Positions 1-6,995 of a stretch of DNA of 23,453 bases are shown in pieces. The notes under the pieces are model-generated. The model ran no database searches and was not told the origin of the DNA. It was given only the letters and a program-made list of their open reading frames with translations. The DNA is from CBETVX01 sp965539935 (lineage in GTDB: Bacteria; Bacillota; Clostridia; Peptostreptococcales; Caminicellaceae). The translations under genes were made by a program, and so were the position numbers. Location: the NCBI GenBank assembly GCA_965539935.1, contig CBETVX010000047.1, positions 1 through 23,453 of the forward strand, written 5' to 3'. The stretch's first letter is position 1. Each line of letters begins with the position of its first letter.

Positions 1-117
1 ATTTTCTTAAATAAAGAATTTTATGCCTTAATTGATATTATTTTTTTATTGTAATAAAAGTGTGTTTCAATCTGAATTTAAGTTTTTAAAAAATCCTATC
101 AATTTAAACATAAAATC

Positions 118-146
118 TTGACAGTATAAAAATAGTATTATATTAT
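118..146 (+). promoter_or_regulatory. Sigma-A promoter of the IclR-eda-kdgK operon
   Basis: A perfect TTGACA -35 box (118-123) is followed after 17 bases by TATTAT (141-146). The expected transcription start is near 153, giving a leader of about 45 bases before the ATG at 198. The 117 bases before the promoter are AT-rich and I see no gene or clear hairpin in them. Confidence 0.75.
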
Positions 147-153
147 AAGTATG

Positions 154-185
154 ACGAAATAACGAACTATATTCGTATATACGAA
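154..185. promoter_or_regulatory. Probable IclR operator cluster
   Basis: The segment contains the perfect 14-base palindrome TTCGTATATACGAA (172-185). Its half-site ACGAA also occurs at 154-158 and 162-166. The copy at 162-166 forms a second inverted repeat, ACGAA-N5-TTCGT, with 172-176. The cluster lies just downstream of the predicted transcription start and upstream of the ribosome binding site, a position where a bound repressor would block transcription. Control by the adjacent IclR protein is inferred from position. Confidence 0.65.
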
Positions 186-197
186 CAGAGGTGTTTT

Positions 198-965
198 ATG
201 AAAATAAATAGGACTACACAAAGAACTATAAGAATATTAGATTTGATATCAAAAAATCCAAATGGATTGAGTCTCACCGAAATATCTAAGGCTTTAGAAA
301 TTCCCAAAACAAGTGCCTATGATATTGTTAATACACTTTTGCACATGAATGTAATAACTGAGTTAGATCATGAGCTTAAAAAATTTGGTATAGGGTTAAA
401 GGCATTTGAAATAGGAAGCGCCTATATACAAAATACTGAACTTGTAAAGATTGTAGAAAGACCACTTAAAGAGTTGGCCGATAGGCTCCATAGAACAGTT
501 TTTCTAGGAGTAGAAAGTGGGGGAGAAATAACATATTTAAATAAGTATGAACCTAATATAGCTATTATTACCACAGCAAATTTAGGTTCTAAAAACCCAG
601 TTTACTGTACAGGATTGGGGAAATCGATTTTAGCAGGATATAGTGCAGAAAGATTAAATGAAATATTAGATAATATAGAGTTAGTACCAAAAACAATGTA
701 TACGATCACAACTAAAGAAGAACTATTATTAGAGCTTGAGAAAATACGCCATAGGGGATATGCCTTAGACAATAGAGAATTGGAGGAAAATATGTTTTGT
801 ATTGCTGCACCAATTTTCAACCATAAAAATGAAGTGGTGGCAGCCATAAGTTCTGCAGGAATATATGATGAAAAAATTGATGTGTCAAAATATGGAGAAA
901 TAGTAAGTAAAACTGCCCTAGGAATATCGAAAAAACTAGGGTATATGAAAGATAAATTATATTAA
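198..965 (+). CDS. IclR-family transcriptional regulator (KdgR-like)
   Basis: This 255-residue protein has the standard IclR layout. An N-terminal winged helix-turn-helix (about residues 6-65, with LSLTEISKALEIPKTSAYDI as the recognition segment) is followed by an IclR effector-binding domain (about 75-250) with the typical CTGLGKSILAGYS stretch. The ATG at 198 has an AGAGGTG ribosome binding site five bases upstream. It is the first gene of an operon with KDPG aldolase (18-base gap) and KDG kinase. IclR proteins called KdgR often control KDG/KDPG genes in Firmicutes, so KDG or a related sugar acid is the likely effector. Autoregulation is suggested by the palindrome cluster between its promoter and start codon. 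The family assignment is firm; the effector is inferred. Confidence 0.9.
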   Translation: MKINRTTQRTIRILDLISKNPNGLSLTEISKALEIPKTSAYDIVNTLLHMNVITELDHELKKFGIGLKAFEIGSAYIQNTELVKIVERPLKELADRLHRTVFLGVESGGEITYLNKYEPNIAIITTANLGSKNPVYCTGLGKSILAGYSAERLNEILDNIELVPKTMYTITTKEELLLELEKIRHRGYALDNRELEENMFCIAAPIFNHKNEVVAAISSAGIYDEKIDVSKYGEIVSKTALGISKKLGYMKDKLY

Positions 966-983
966 TCATTAAGGGGGATAGAA

Positions 984-1640
984 ATGAGAAGATTAGAAAT
1001 CATTAAAAAAATTATGGATGAAGGAATTGTAGCAGTAATCAGAGCTACATCTAAAGAAGAAGGAGAAAAAATAATTGATGCAGTAACAAAGGGTGGCATT
1101 AATTGTATTGAAGTTACTATGACAGTACCTGGAGCTATTGATATTATAAAAGATTTAGCTAATAAGTATAAAAATGATCCTAATATTATAATAGGTGCAG
1201 GTACAGTACTTGATAGTGAAACAGCTAGAATGTGTATATTAGCTGGAGCTGAATACATAGTAGGGCCAAATTTCAATCCTGAAGTTGTTAAGCTTTGTAA
1301 TAGATATAGGGTTCCAGTTATGCCAGGGATTATGACTGTGAATGAATTAGTTGAGGCATTGGAATTAGGAGTAGAGATTCTTAAGGTTTTCCCAGGAAGT
1401 GCCTATGGCCCATCAATAATAAAGGCATTTAAAGGACCAATACCACAAGCTAACTTCATGCCTACAGGTGGTGTAAGTTTAGATAATATAGATGAATGGA
1501 TTAAAAATGGAGCAGTGGCAGTTGGGACTGGAAGCAGTTTAACTAAGGGCGCTAAAACAGGAGATTACCATTTAGTTACTGAAACTGCAAGAAAATTTGT
1601 TGAAACTGTAAAAGAAGCTAAAGAAAAATACGGAAAATAA
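984..1640 (+). CDS. eda: 2-keto-3-deoxy-6-phosphogluconate (KDPG) aldolase
   Basis: This cytosolic class I aldolase cleaves KDPG to pyruvate and glyceraldehyde 3-phosphate, the last step of Entner-Doudoroff catabolism. The 218-residue length is normal for the family. Visible landmarks are the IEVTMTVPGA segment with catalytic Glu43, the GAGTVLD loop, and ILKVFPGS with Lys134 as the Schiff-base lysine. The PTGGVSLDN and GTGSSL segments form the phosphate-binding end of the barrel. The start at 984 has an AAGGGGG ribosome binding site. It lies between the IclR regulator and the KDG kinase, both 18-25 bases away, so the three are co-transcribed. The same family also acts on 2-keto-4-hydroxyglutarate, but the neighbouring kinase favours KDPG. 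Confidence 0.93.
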   Translation: MRRLEIIKKIMDEGIVAVIRATSKEEGEKIIDAVTKGGINCIEVTMTVPGAIDIIKDLANKYKNDPNIIIGAGTVLDSETARMCILAGAEYIVGPNFNPEVVKLCNRYRVPVMPGIMTVNELVEALELGVEILKVFPGSAYGPSIIKAFKGPIPQANFMPTGGVSLDNIDEWIKNGAVAVGTGSSLTKGAKTGDYHLVTETARKFVETVKEAKEKYGK

Positions 1641-1665
1641 TATATTATATAAGGGGTGTATATAA

Positions 1666-2688
1666 ATGAAAAAAGTAGTTACTATGGGAGAAATAATGTT
1701 AAGACTTTCTACACCAGGATATCAAAGATTTGTCCAATCTGATTCCTTTGATGTTGTATATGGTGGAGGAGAAGCAAATGTTGCAGTATCATTAGCAAAT
1801 TATGGACTTGATGCCCATTTTGTAACTAAGGTTCCTAATAATCCAATAGGACAAAGTGCATTAAATCATTTAAGAAGATTTGGAGTAAATACTGATTATA
1901 TTGCTAGAGGTGGAGAAAGACTTGGCATATATTTTTTAGAAACAGGGGCCTCAATGAGACCTTCAAAGGTTGTATATGACAGAGCTCATTCTGCTATAGC
2001 AGAAGCTGATATAAGTGATTTTGACTTCGATGCTGTATTTGAGGGTGCTGAGTGGTTTCACTTTTCTGGAATAACTCCAGCATTAAGCGATAAAGCAGCT
2101 GTTTTAACTGAAGAAGCCCTAAAGGCTGCCAAAAGACATGGGGTGACAGTAAGTGTAGACCTTAACTATAGAAAAAAATTATGGACTCCTGAAAAGGCAC
2201 AAAAAGTTATGACAAAGCTTATGGAATACGTTGATGTTTGTATAGGAAATGAAGAAGATGCTGAAAAGACATTAGGATTTAAACCCGGTGAAACAGATGT
2301 AACTAAAGGAGAACTAGAACTTGAAGGATATAAGCAAATTTTTAAGGAAATGAAAGAAAAGTTCAATTTCAAATATGTAGTTACTACACTTAGAGAAAGT
2401 TATTCAGCTTCTGACAATGGATGGTCAGCTTTAATTTATGATGGTAATGAGTTCTATCATTCTAAAAAATATGATATAAGAATAGTTGATAGAGTAGGTG
2501 GAGGAGATTCCTTTGCAGGAGGTCTTATATACTCATTAGTAACAGGTAAAGACTTTAAGGATGCATTAGAGTTTGCTGTTGCAGCCTCTGCAATGAAACA
2601 TACAATACCAGGGGACTTTAACTTAGTATCAGTTGATGAAGTTATGACATTAGTTGAGGGAGATGCTTCTGGTAGGGTACAAAGATAA
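1666..2688 (+). CDS. kdgK: 2-keto-3-deoxygluconate kinase (PfkB family)
   Basis: This 340-residue PfkB/ribokinase-family kinase probably phosphorylates KDG to KDPG with ATP, feeding the aldolase encoded just upstream. The N-terminal PfkB signature GGGEANVAVSLANYG (from about residue 28) and the C-terminal DRVGGGDSFAGG motif are both present, with Asp281 as the catalytic base. The YDRAHSA segment near residue 105 and the SVDLNYRKKLW stretch are typical of bacterial KDG kinases. The gene starts 25 bases after eda with a GGGGTG ribosome binding site and is followed by an intrinsic terminator. 5-Dehydro-2-deoxygluconokinase and fructokinase are relatives, but the pairing with eda makes KDG the best substrate. 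Confidence 0.87.
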   Translation: MKKVVTMGEIMLRLSTPGYQRFVQSDSFDVVYGGGEANVAVSLANYGLDAHFVTKVPNNPIGQSALNHLRRFGVNTDYIARGGERLGIYFLETGASMRPSKVVYDRAHSAIAEADISDFDFDAVFEGAEWFHFSGITPALSDKAAVLTEEALKAAKRHGVTVSVDLNYRKKLWTPEKAQKVMTKLMEYVDVCIGNEEDAEKTLGFKPGETDVTKGELELEGYKQIFKEMKEKFNFKYVVTTLRESYSASDNGWSALIYDGNEFYHSKKYDIRIVDRVGGGDSFAGGLIYSLVTGKDFKDALEFAVAASAMKHTIPGDFNLVSVDEVMTLVEGDASGRVQR

Positions 2689-2727
2689 TTAATGCCTCAC
2701 ATTTCTAATTATATATATATTATAAAA

Positions 2728-2766
2728 AACATAGAGACTAGTATCCTAGGTCTCTATGTTTTTTTT
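2728..2766 (+). terminator. Intrinsic terminator of the IclR-eda-kdgK operon
   Basis: An 11-base-pair stem (AACATAGAGAC at 2728-2738 with GTCTCTATGTT at 2750-2760) encloses an 11-base loop. The T-tract begins inside the descending arm and runs to 2765. It lies 40 bases after the kdgK stop. Confidence 0.9.
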
Positions 2767-2844
2767 GTTATAAGTTGTAATACAACTAGCCATTCAATTG
2801 TATAAATATTAATTGCTAAAATATTAAAAATAATTATTAAAACT

Positions 2845-2899
2845 GTTCTTAAATATATAAATCACTTAATTAAAATCAATTAATATCCAATTTAAGAAC
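2845..2899. repeat. 10-base inverted repeat upstream of the dehydratase promoter
   Basis: GTTCTTAAAT (2845-2854) and ATTTAAGAAC (2890-2899) are perfect inverted copies separated by 35 bases. The right arm ends four bases before the -35 box at 2903. This could be an activator or looping site, or chance in AT-rich DNA. No protein partner can be named. Confidence 0.35.
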
Positions 2900-2902
2900 T
2901 AA

Positions 2903-2930
2903 TTGACAAAAAAATAAAGAAATATATAAT
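2903..2930 (+). promoter_or_regulatory. Sigma-A promoter of the sugar-acid dehydratase gene
   Basis: A perfect TTGACA (2903-2908) and a perfect TATAAT (2925-2930) are separated by 16 bases. The predicted start is near 2937, giving a leader of about 64 bases. A consensus promoter this strong in front of a catabolic gene implies control by repression. Confidence 0.85.
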
Positions 2931-2944
2931 TTAAGTATATAAAC

Positions 2945-2955
2945 TTGTACGACAA
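2945..2955. promoter_or_regulatory. Probable FadR/GntR operator TTGTnnnACAA (dehydratase)
   Basis: The 11-base palindrome TTGTACGACAA starts 15 bases after the end of the -10 box, over the first transcribed bases. The same palindrome sits at exactly the same distance from the -10 box in front of the GntR gene at 5013. Short TnGTnnnACnA-type palindromes are typical of FadR-subfamily GntR proteins, so that regulator is the likely binder. Confidence 0.72.
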
Positions 2956-3000
2956 CTAATCATGTATTTAAATTTAATTTCAAATTAGTAGGAGGAAAAA

Positions 3001-4716
3001 ATGCTTAACAGTCAAAAAATGAGAAAATTAGCTGTTGAAATGGATGCACTTAAAATAGGGATGGGATGGACTATTAATGATTTAGATAAGCCTCAAATAT
3101 TTTTGCAAAGTACTTGGGGTGATAGTCACCCAGGAAGTGCACATTTAAACAAATTTGTTTACTTAGCAGAGAAAACGTTTGTTGAGCTTGGGGCAAAACC
3201 AGCAAAATATACAACGACGGATATTTGTGATGGAATAGCACAGGGACATGATGGAATGAACTTTTCTTTGTTATCTAGAGAAATGATATGTAATATGATA
3301 GAAACACAAGGATCAGCAACCCCCTTTGATGGTGGTATGTTTATATGTAGTTGTGATAAAGGGGTTCCAGCACATTTAATGGCCATAGCTAGACTTAATA
3401 TGCCTTCTATAGTATTTACAGGTGGGCTTATGAAGGCAGGGCCTAATAACCTTACATTAGAGCAGATTGGAACATATAGTGCAAAACTAGAAAGGGGAGA
3501 AATTTCTGAAGAGGAATTTAAAGAGAAACAGTATACTGCCTGTGCATCTTGTGGAGCTTGTGCCTTCATGGGAACTGCTGCCACAATGCAAATTATGAGT
3601 GAAGCTTTAGGACTTGCACTTCCAGGTACAGCTGTGATGCCAGCTACTTTAGTTGAAATGGAAGATGGATGTAAGAAAGCTGCGGCTCGATTACTTGAAT
3701 TGATAAAGAAGGATATTAGACCATCAGATATTTTAACTAAAGAAGCCTTTGAAAACGCAATAATGGTACATGCAGCAGTAGCAGGGTCAACTAATGCTAT
3801 GCTTCATCTTCCAGCTATAGCACATCAAGTAGGAATAGAGTTGGAAGTAGATTTATTCGATAAAATACACAGGAAAATACCTTATATAACTAATATAAGG
3901 CCAAGCGGTTTTTTTCCTGGACAGTATTTTTGGTTTGCAGGAGGTGTACCTGCAATAATGGAATCTATAAAAGAATATTTACACTTAGATGTCATGACTG
4001 TAACTGGAAAAACACTTGGAGAAAATCTTGAGGATCTTAAAAAGACTGATTACTATGAAAAATCTCATAAGTATCTCAATGACTTAAGGGTTAAAAGAGA
4101 AGAAGTTATTACAACAATTCATAAACCGTTACAACTAGAAGGTGCAATAGCAGTATTAAAAGGAAATTTAGCTCCTGAAGGATCAGTTGTGAAACATTCC
4201 GCAATAGCTAAGGAAATGATGAAAGCTATACTTGTAGCACGACCTTTTGATTCGGAAGAAGAAGCTTTTGATGCTGTAGTAAACAAGAGAATAAAGCCAG
4301 GAGATGCAGTATTTATAAGATATGAAGGACCAAAAGGTAGTGGTATGCCTGAGATGTTTTATACAACGGAAGCAATAGCAAGTGATCCACAATTAGTATC
4401 ATCTATAGCTCTTATTACAGATGGTAGATTTTCTGGAGCAACAAGAGGACCCGCAATAGGGCATGTATCACCAGAAGCCAGTGAAGGTGGTCCAATTGCT
4501 TTAGTTGAAGAAGGAGATCTAATAAAAATAGACATACCCGGTAGAAGATTAGATATTATTGGTATTAAAGGTGAATTAATGACAGCTGAACAGATAGATA
4601 AAGTATTAGAAAACAGAAGAAAAAGATGGATAAAGCCAGTAGATCATTCTAAGGGAGTTTTGAAGATATATAAAAAGTTAGCAGTATCACCTATAAAGGG
4701 TGGATATATGGAATAA
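3001..4716 (+). CDS. IlvD/Edd-family sugar-acid dehydratase (probable gluconate-type)
   Basis: This 571-residue iron-sulfur dehydratase probably converts an aldonate, most simply D-gluconate, to 2-keto-3-deoxygluconate in the cytosol. Family landmarks are DGIAQGHDGMNFSLLSRE (about 77-94), CSCDKGVPAHLMA with Cys118, CGACAFMGTAATM with Cys187, and the C-terminal ITDGRFSGATRGPAIGHVSPEA segment. The usual first cluster ligand (PCNxHL motif) reads PGSAHL here, with Gly45 in place of Cys, while an extra Cys76 precedes DGI. An AGGAGG site lies before the ATG. It has its own promoter and a GntR-type operator, between the KDG kinase operon and the regulator/TRAP genes. That setting argues against a role in branched-chain amino acid synthesis. 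The exact aldonate substrate is not readable from sequence. Confidence 0.82.
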   Translation: MLNSQKMRKLAVEMDALKIGMGWTINDLDKPQIFLQSTWGDSHPGSAHLNKFVYLAEKTFVELGAKPAKYTTTDICDGIAQGHDGMNFSLLSREMICNMIETQGSATPFDGGMFICSCDKGVPAHLMAIARLNMPSIVFTGGLMKAGPNNLTLEQIGTYSAKLERGEISEEEFKEKQYTACASCGACAFMGTAATMQIMSEALGLALPGTAVMPATLVEMEDGCKKAAARLLELIKKDIRPSDILTKEAFENAIMVHAAVAGSTNAMLHLPAIAHQVGIELEVDLFDKIHRKIPYITNIRPSGFFPGQYFWFAGGVPAIMESIKEYLHLDVMTVTGKTLGENLEDLKKTDYYEKSHKYLNDLRVKREEVITTIHKPLQLEGAIAVLKGNLAPEGSVVKHSAIAKEMMKAILVARPFDSEEEAFDAVVNKRIKPGDAVFIRYEGPKGSGMPEMFYTTEAIASDPQLVSSIALITDGRFSGATRGPAIGHVSPEASEGGPIALVEEGDLIKIDIPGRRLDIIGIKGELMTAEQIDKVLENRRKRWIKPVDHSKGVLKIYKKLAVSPIKGGYME

Positions 4717-4807
4717 TTTGAAAGGTTGTTGGTTGATATTGATTATTTTCCCTAATATATTTAAAAATGAAAAAATCTAGGGATAAAGGCTTATGAAAGA
4801 GAAAAAG

Positions 4808-4830
4808 TTGTTTTACAAGTTATTGTAAAA
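4808..4830. promoter_or_regulatory. Upstream TTGTnnnACAA palindrome with overlapping inverted repeat
   Basis: TTGTTTTACAA (4808-4818) is a third copy of the palindrome found at both neighbouring promoters. It overlaps TTTTACAA (4811-4818), GTTA, TTGTAAAA (4823-4830), a perfect 8-base inverted repeat with a 4-base loop. It lies 84 bases before the GntR -35 box. No T-tract follows, so it is not a good terminator. An auxiliary operator is plausible; chance is possible in AT-rich DNA. Confidence 0.45.
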
Positions 4831-4901
4831 TAATAAAAATATTAATATAATATAGCAAAAATTAGTAATATTATGGAAAAAATTATAAAAACAAAAAATA
4901 T

Positions 4902-4930
4902 TTGACAATATTTTTACGAAATTGTATAAT
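4902..4930 (+). promoter_or_regulatory. Consensus sigma-A promoter of the GntR regulator gene
   Basis: TTGACA (4902-4907) and TATAAT (4925-4930) match the consensus perfectly with a 17-base spacer. The predicted start is near 4937 and the leader is about 75 bases. The gaps further downstream are small, so this promoter may also serve the TRAP genes. Confidence 0.88.
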
Positions 4931-4944
4931 TATTAAGGAAAAGG

Positions 4945-4955
4945 TTGTCATACAA
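4945..4955. promoter_or_regulatory. Probable FadR/GntR operator TTGTnnnACAA (autoregulatory)
   Basis: TTGTCATACAA begins 15 bases after the -10 box, matching the arrangement before the dehydratase gene. A repressor bound here would block early transcription. Binding by the GntR protein encoded 58 bases downstream is inferred. Confidence 0.72.
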
Positions 4956-4972
4956 GCTATGCATTAACGAGA

Positions 4973-4990
4973 TATTGCTTTAAAGCAATA
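4973..4990. promoter_or_regulatory. 18-base perfect palindrome in the GntR leader
   Basis: TATTGCTTTAAAGCAATA is a perfect 18-base palindrome within the predicted 5' untranslated region, 22 bases before the ATG at 5013. In RNA it could fold into a stem of about seven pairs close to the ribosome binding site. In DNA it could be an operator for another regulator. Which of these applies cannot be decided here. Confidence 0.5.
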
Positions 4991-5012
4991 AAGTTGTGGG
5001 GTTTATAGTATT

Positions 5013-5702
5013 ATGGATAAATTAAATGCCAGTGATAAAGTATATAAAATAATTGAACAAAAAATATTAAGTCAAGAGTGGACACCTGGAATGAAAATTG
5101 CATCAGAAAACAAGTTATCGAAAGAACTTGGAGTTAGTAGAATGTCAGTTAGAGAAGCAATGGAAAAACTTGTGGCTCTTAATGTATTGACTAAAAGACA
5201 AGGTGAAGGAACTTTTGTTAATGATTTGAATCCATCTATATATTTAAATGGACTTATACCAATGATTTTATTAGATAAAGATAATTTAATAGATATTTTA
5301 GAGTTTAGATCAATTTTAGAAGTTGATAGTACAAGACTATGTGCCGAAAGGTGTTCCCATGAAGATATATTATATCTAGAAAAATGCTATGAAAAAATGG
5401 TAAAAAACAAAAATAATTCAGAAGAGTTTTATTTGGCAGATTATAAGTTTCATATGGGGATAGCTAAGGCAACGAAAAATACGCTTATTATCAAAATTAA
5501 TAGTATAATGACAGATTTACTTATATTTCATCAAAAGGAAATTCATCAATATCTTGGACCACAAGGAGGCTTAAAGGAGCATATAAAAATTTTAGATGCT
5601 ATTAAAAATAGGGATTGTGAACTTGCAGCTCTTTTTATGAAAAGGCATATACAAAGTACGTTAAATAGAATACGTAAAATCAAATCTAATGGTAAAGGAT
5701 AA
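5013..5702 (+). CDS. GntR-family regulator, FadR subfamily
   Basis: This 229-residue protein has an N-terminal GntR winged helix-turn-helix (about residues 6-75, with GMKIASENKLSKELGVSRMSV and RQGEGTFV at the wing). An all-helical FCD ligand domain follows (about 95-220). FCD metal/ligand residues are visible in DYKFHMGIAKATKN, in KEHIKILDAIKNRD and in the late RHIQS segment. Only a weak GTGGGG-like ribosome binding site precedes the ATG at 5013. The gene lies between the dehydratase and TRAP genes and has a consensus promoter with its own TTGTnnnACAA site. It is therefore the likely repressor of the dehydratase and possibly of the transporter, released by a sugar acid or its keto product. 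The ligand is inferred. Confidence 0.88.
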   Translation: MDKLNASDKVYKIIEQKILSQEWTPGMKIASENKLSKELGVSRMSVREAMEKLVALNVLTKRQGEGTFVNDLNPSIYLNGLIPMILLDKDNLIDILEFRSILEVDSTRLCAERCSHEDILYLEKCYEKMVKNKNNSEEFYLADYKFHMGIAKATKNTLIIKINSIMTDLLIFHQKEIHQYLGPQGGLKEHIKILDAIKNRDCELAALFMKRHIQSTLNRIRKIKSNGKG

Positions 5703-5765
5703 AAATTTAATTATTATTGTTAATATTTTATCACACATAAAATAAATTTTAAGCCCTGTTATTTT

Positions 5766-5815
5766 ATTCTACTAGCTTTTTAAATAGATACTAAATTTAA
5801 GATGTTTAGTAGAAT
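5766..5815. repeat. 9-base inverted repeat in the GntR-dctP gap
   Basis: ATTCTACTA (5766-5774) and TAGTAGAAT (5807-5815) are perfect inverted copies with a 32-base spacer. They lie in the 166-base gap between the regulator and the TRAP binding protein. They could form a long-loop hairpin in the mRNA or be paired binding sites. No consensus promoter is visible in this gap. Confidence 0.35.
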
Positions 5816-5868
5816 TTAAAGTCATATTTATTTTTAAAATTTATAAGACTTTTTTAGGAGGGGAAAAA

Positions 5869-6921
5869 ATGAAAAAATTTATGTCATTATTTTTGGTGAT
5901 AGTCTTAACATTTTCTTTAATGTTAACGGGATGTACTAGTCAAGATGTTTCTTCTGATAAAGAAGAAGGTACTGGAAGTGAAAAGAAAGAAGAAAAACCT
6001 ATTAAGATTGTTGCTGCACATAATCAAACTTCACCTGAAAACCCTTACCAAGTTGGTATGTTAAAATTCAAGGAAGTTGCAGAAGAAAAATCTAATGGAA
6101 AAATTGAAGTTGAGGTTCATGCTGGGACACTTGGTACAAGTGAGTCTGAATTAGTTGAGAAATTAGAACTTGGAGCAGCTGATATTGTATTGGTTTCTCC
6201 TGGATTCATGACTAAAACAGGTATTAAAGAAATAGATCTATTTGCATTACCTTATTTATTTGATAATTATGAACACTGGGAAAAAGTTGTAGATGGAGAA
6301 ATAGGCGATGAAATGGCAAAAATAATCAATGAAAAGTCTAATAATAAATTTAAACTTCTTGGATACTGGACAGCTGGGGTTAGACATTATTATGGTAAAA
6401 AACCACTACAGACAATGGCTGATTTAGAGGGACTGAAAATAAGAACTCAAACATCTGGTGTTGTTGCAGAGTATTGGACTAAAACAGGAGCTATACCTAC
6501 TTCAGTAGCTTGGGGAGAGCTTTATCAAGCCCTTTCACAAAACACAGTAGATGCTGCTGAAAATGCATATCCATACTTTGTACAGCAAAATCATCATCAA
6601 GCAAAAAATGGTAAGTACACAACAGAAACTGGACATGATTACACTACAAGATTTTTACTTATCAATGGTGAAAAGTTTGATTCTTATACAGAGGAGCAAA
6701 AACAAATTGTTCTTGAAGCGGCAAAAGCTGCTGTAGAAGCTGAAAGAGAAGCATTATATGCCCAAGAAGACGAATATAAACAAAAATTGATTGAAGATGG
6801 TGGAGAAGTAAATGAAATCGATAGAACACCATTTATTGAATTAGCTGAACCAATTCAAGATAAAGCTGCTAAGGAGATAGGCGTTGAAGATATGCTTCAA
6901 AAAATTAGAGCTATGAAGTAA
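5869..6921 (+). CDS. dctP: TRAP transporter substrate-binding lipoprotein (DctP family)
   Basis: This 350-residue protein is the extracytoplasmic binding subunit of a TRAP transporter. It has a lipoprotein signal peptide with lipobox LTGC (Cys22), so it is anchored to the outer face of the membrane, as expected in a Gram-positive cell. An acidic, Lys-rich linker follows, then the DctP fold. The family carboxylate-binding arginine is visible in LKIRTQTSG (Arg192), and a conserved asparagine in VDAAENAYPYF (Asn232). The substrate is therefore an organic or sugar acid. A GGAGGGG ribosome binding site precedes the ATG. The Q and M subunits follow after a strong hairpin. The symbol is generic; C4-dicarboxylate transport is not implied, and a hexonate or keto-hexonate fits the neighbours better. 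Confidence 0.92.
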   Translation: MKKFMSLFLVIVLTFSLMLTGCTSQDVSSDKEEGTGSEKKEEKPIKIVAAHNQTSPENPYQVGMLKFKEVAEEKSNGKIEVEVHAGTLGTSESELVEKLELGAADIVLVSPGFMTKTGIKEIDLFALPYLFDNYEHWEKVVDGEIGDEMAKIINEKSNNKFKLLGYWTAGVRHYYGKKPLQTMADLEGLKIRTQTSGVVAEYWTKTGAIPTSVAWGELYQALSQNTVDAAENAYPYFVQQNHHQAKNGKYTTETGHDYTTRFLLINGEKFDSYTEEQKQIVLEAAKAAVEAEREALYAQEDEYKQKLIEDGGEVNEIDRTPFIELAEPIQDKAAKEIGVEDMLQKIRAMK

Positions 6922-6938
6922 TAAGCTTGTAACCTAAA

Positions 6939-6969
6939 ACTATAAGGACACTCTAAGTGTCCTTATAGT
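6939..6969 (+). terminator. Intercistronic hairpin between TRAP P and QM genes
   Basis: ACTATAAGGACACT and AGTGTCCTTATAGT form a perfect 14-base-pair stem with a CTA loop. A poor T-tract (ATATTTT) follows. It probably acts as an attenuating terminator or a 3' mRNA stabiliser, giving more binding protein than membrane subunits. Confidence 0.8.
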
Positions 6970-6995
6970 ATATTTTAAAAGAAAGGAAGAAAAAA

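Noticed and set aside
3001..4716. Dihydroxy-acid dehydratase IlvD for valine/isoleucine synthesis
   Set aside because: No other ilv genes are present, the first cluster ligand differs, and the neighbours are KDG kinase, KDPG aldolase and a sugar-acid transporter.
4811..4830. Terminator for the dehydratase gene
   Set aside because: The hairpin is entirely A/T apart from one pair per arm and the loop G, and no T-tract follows it on the + strand.
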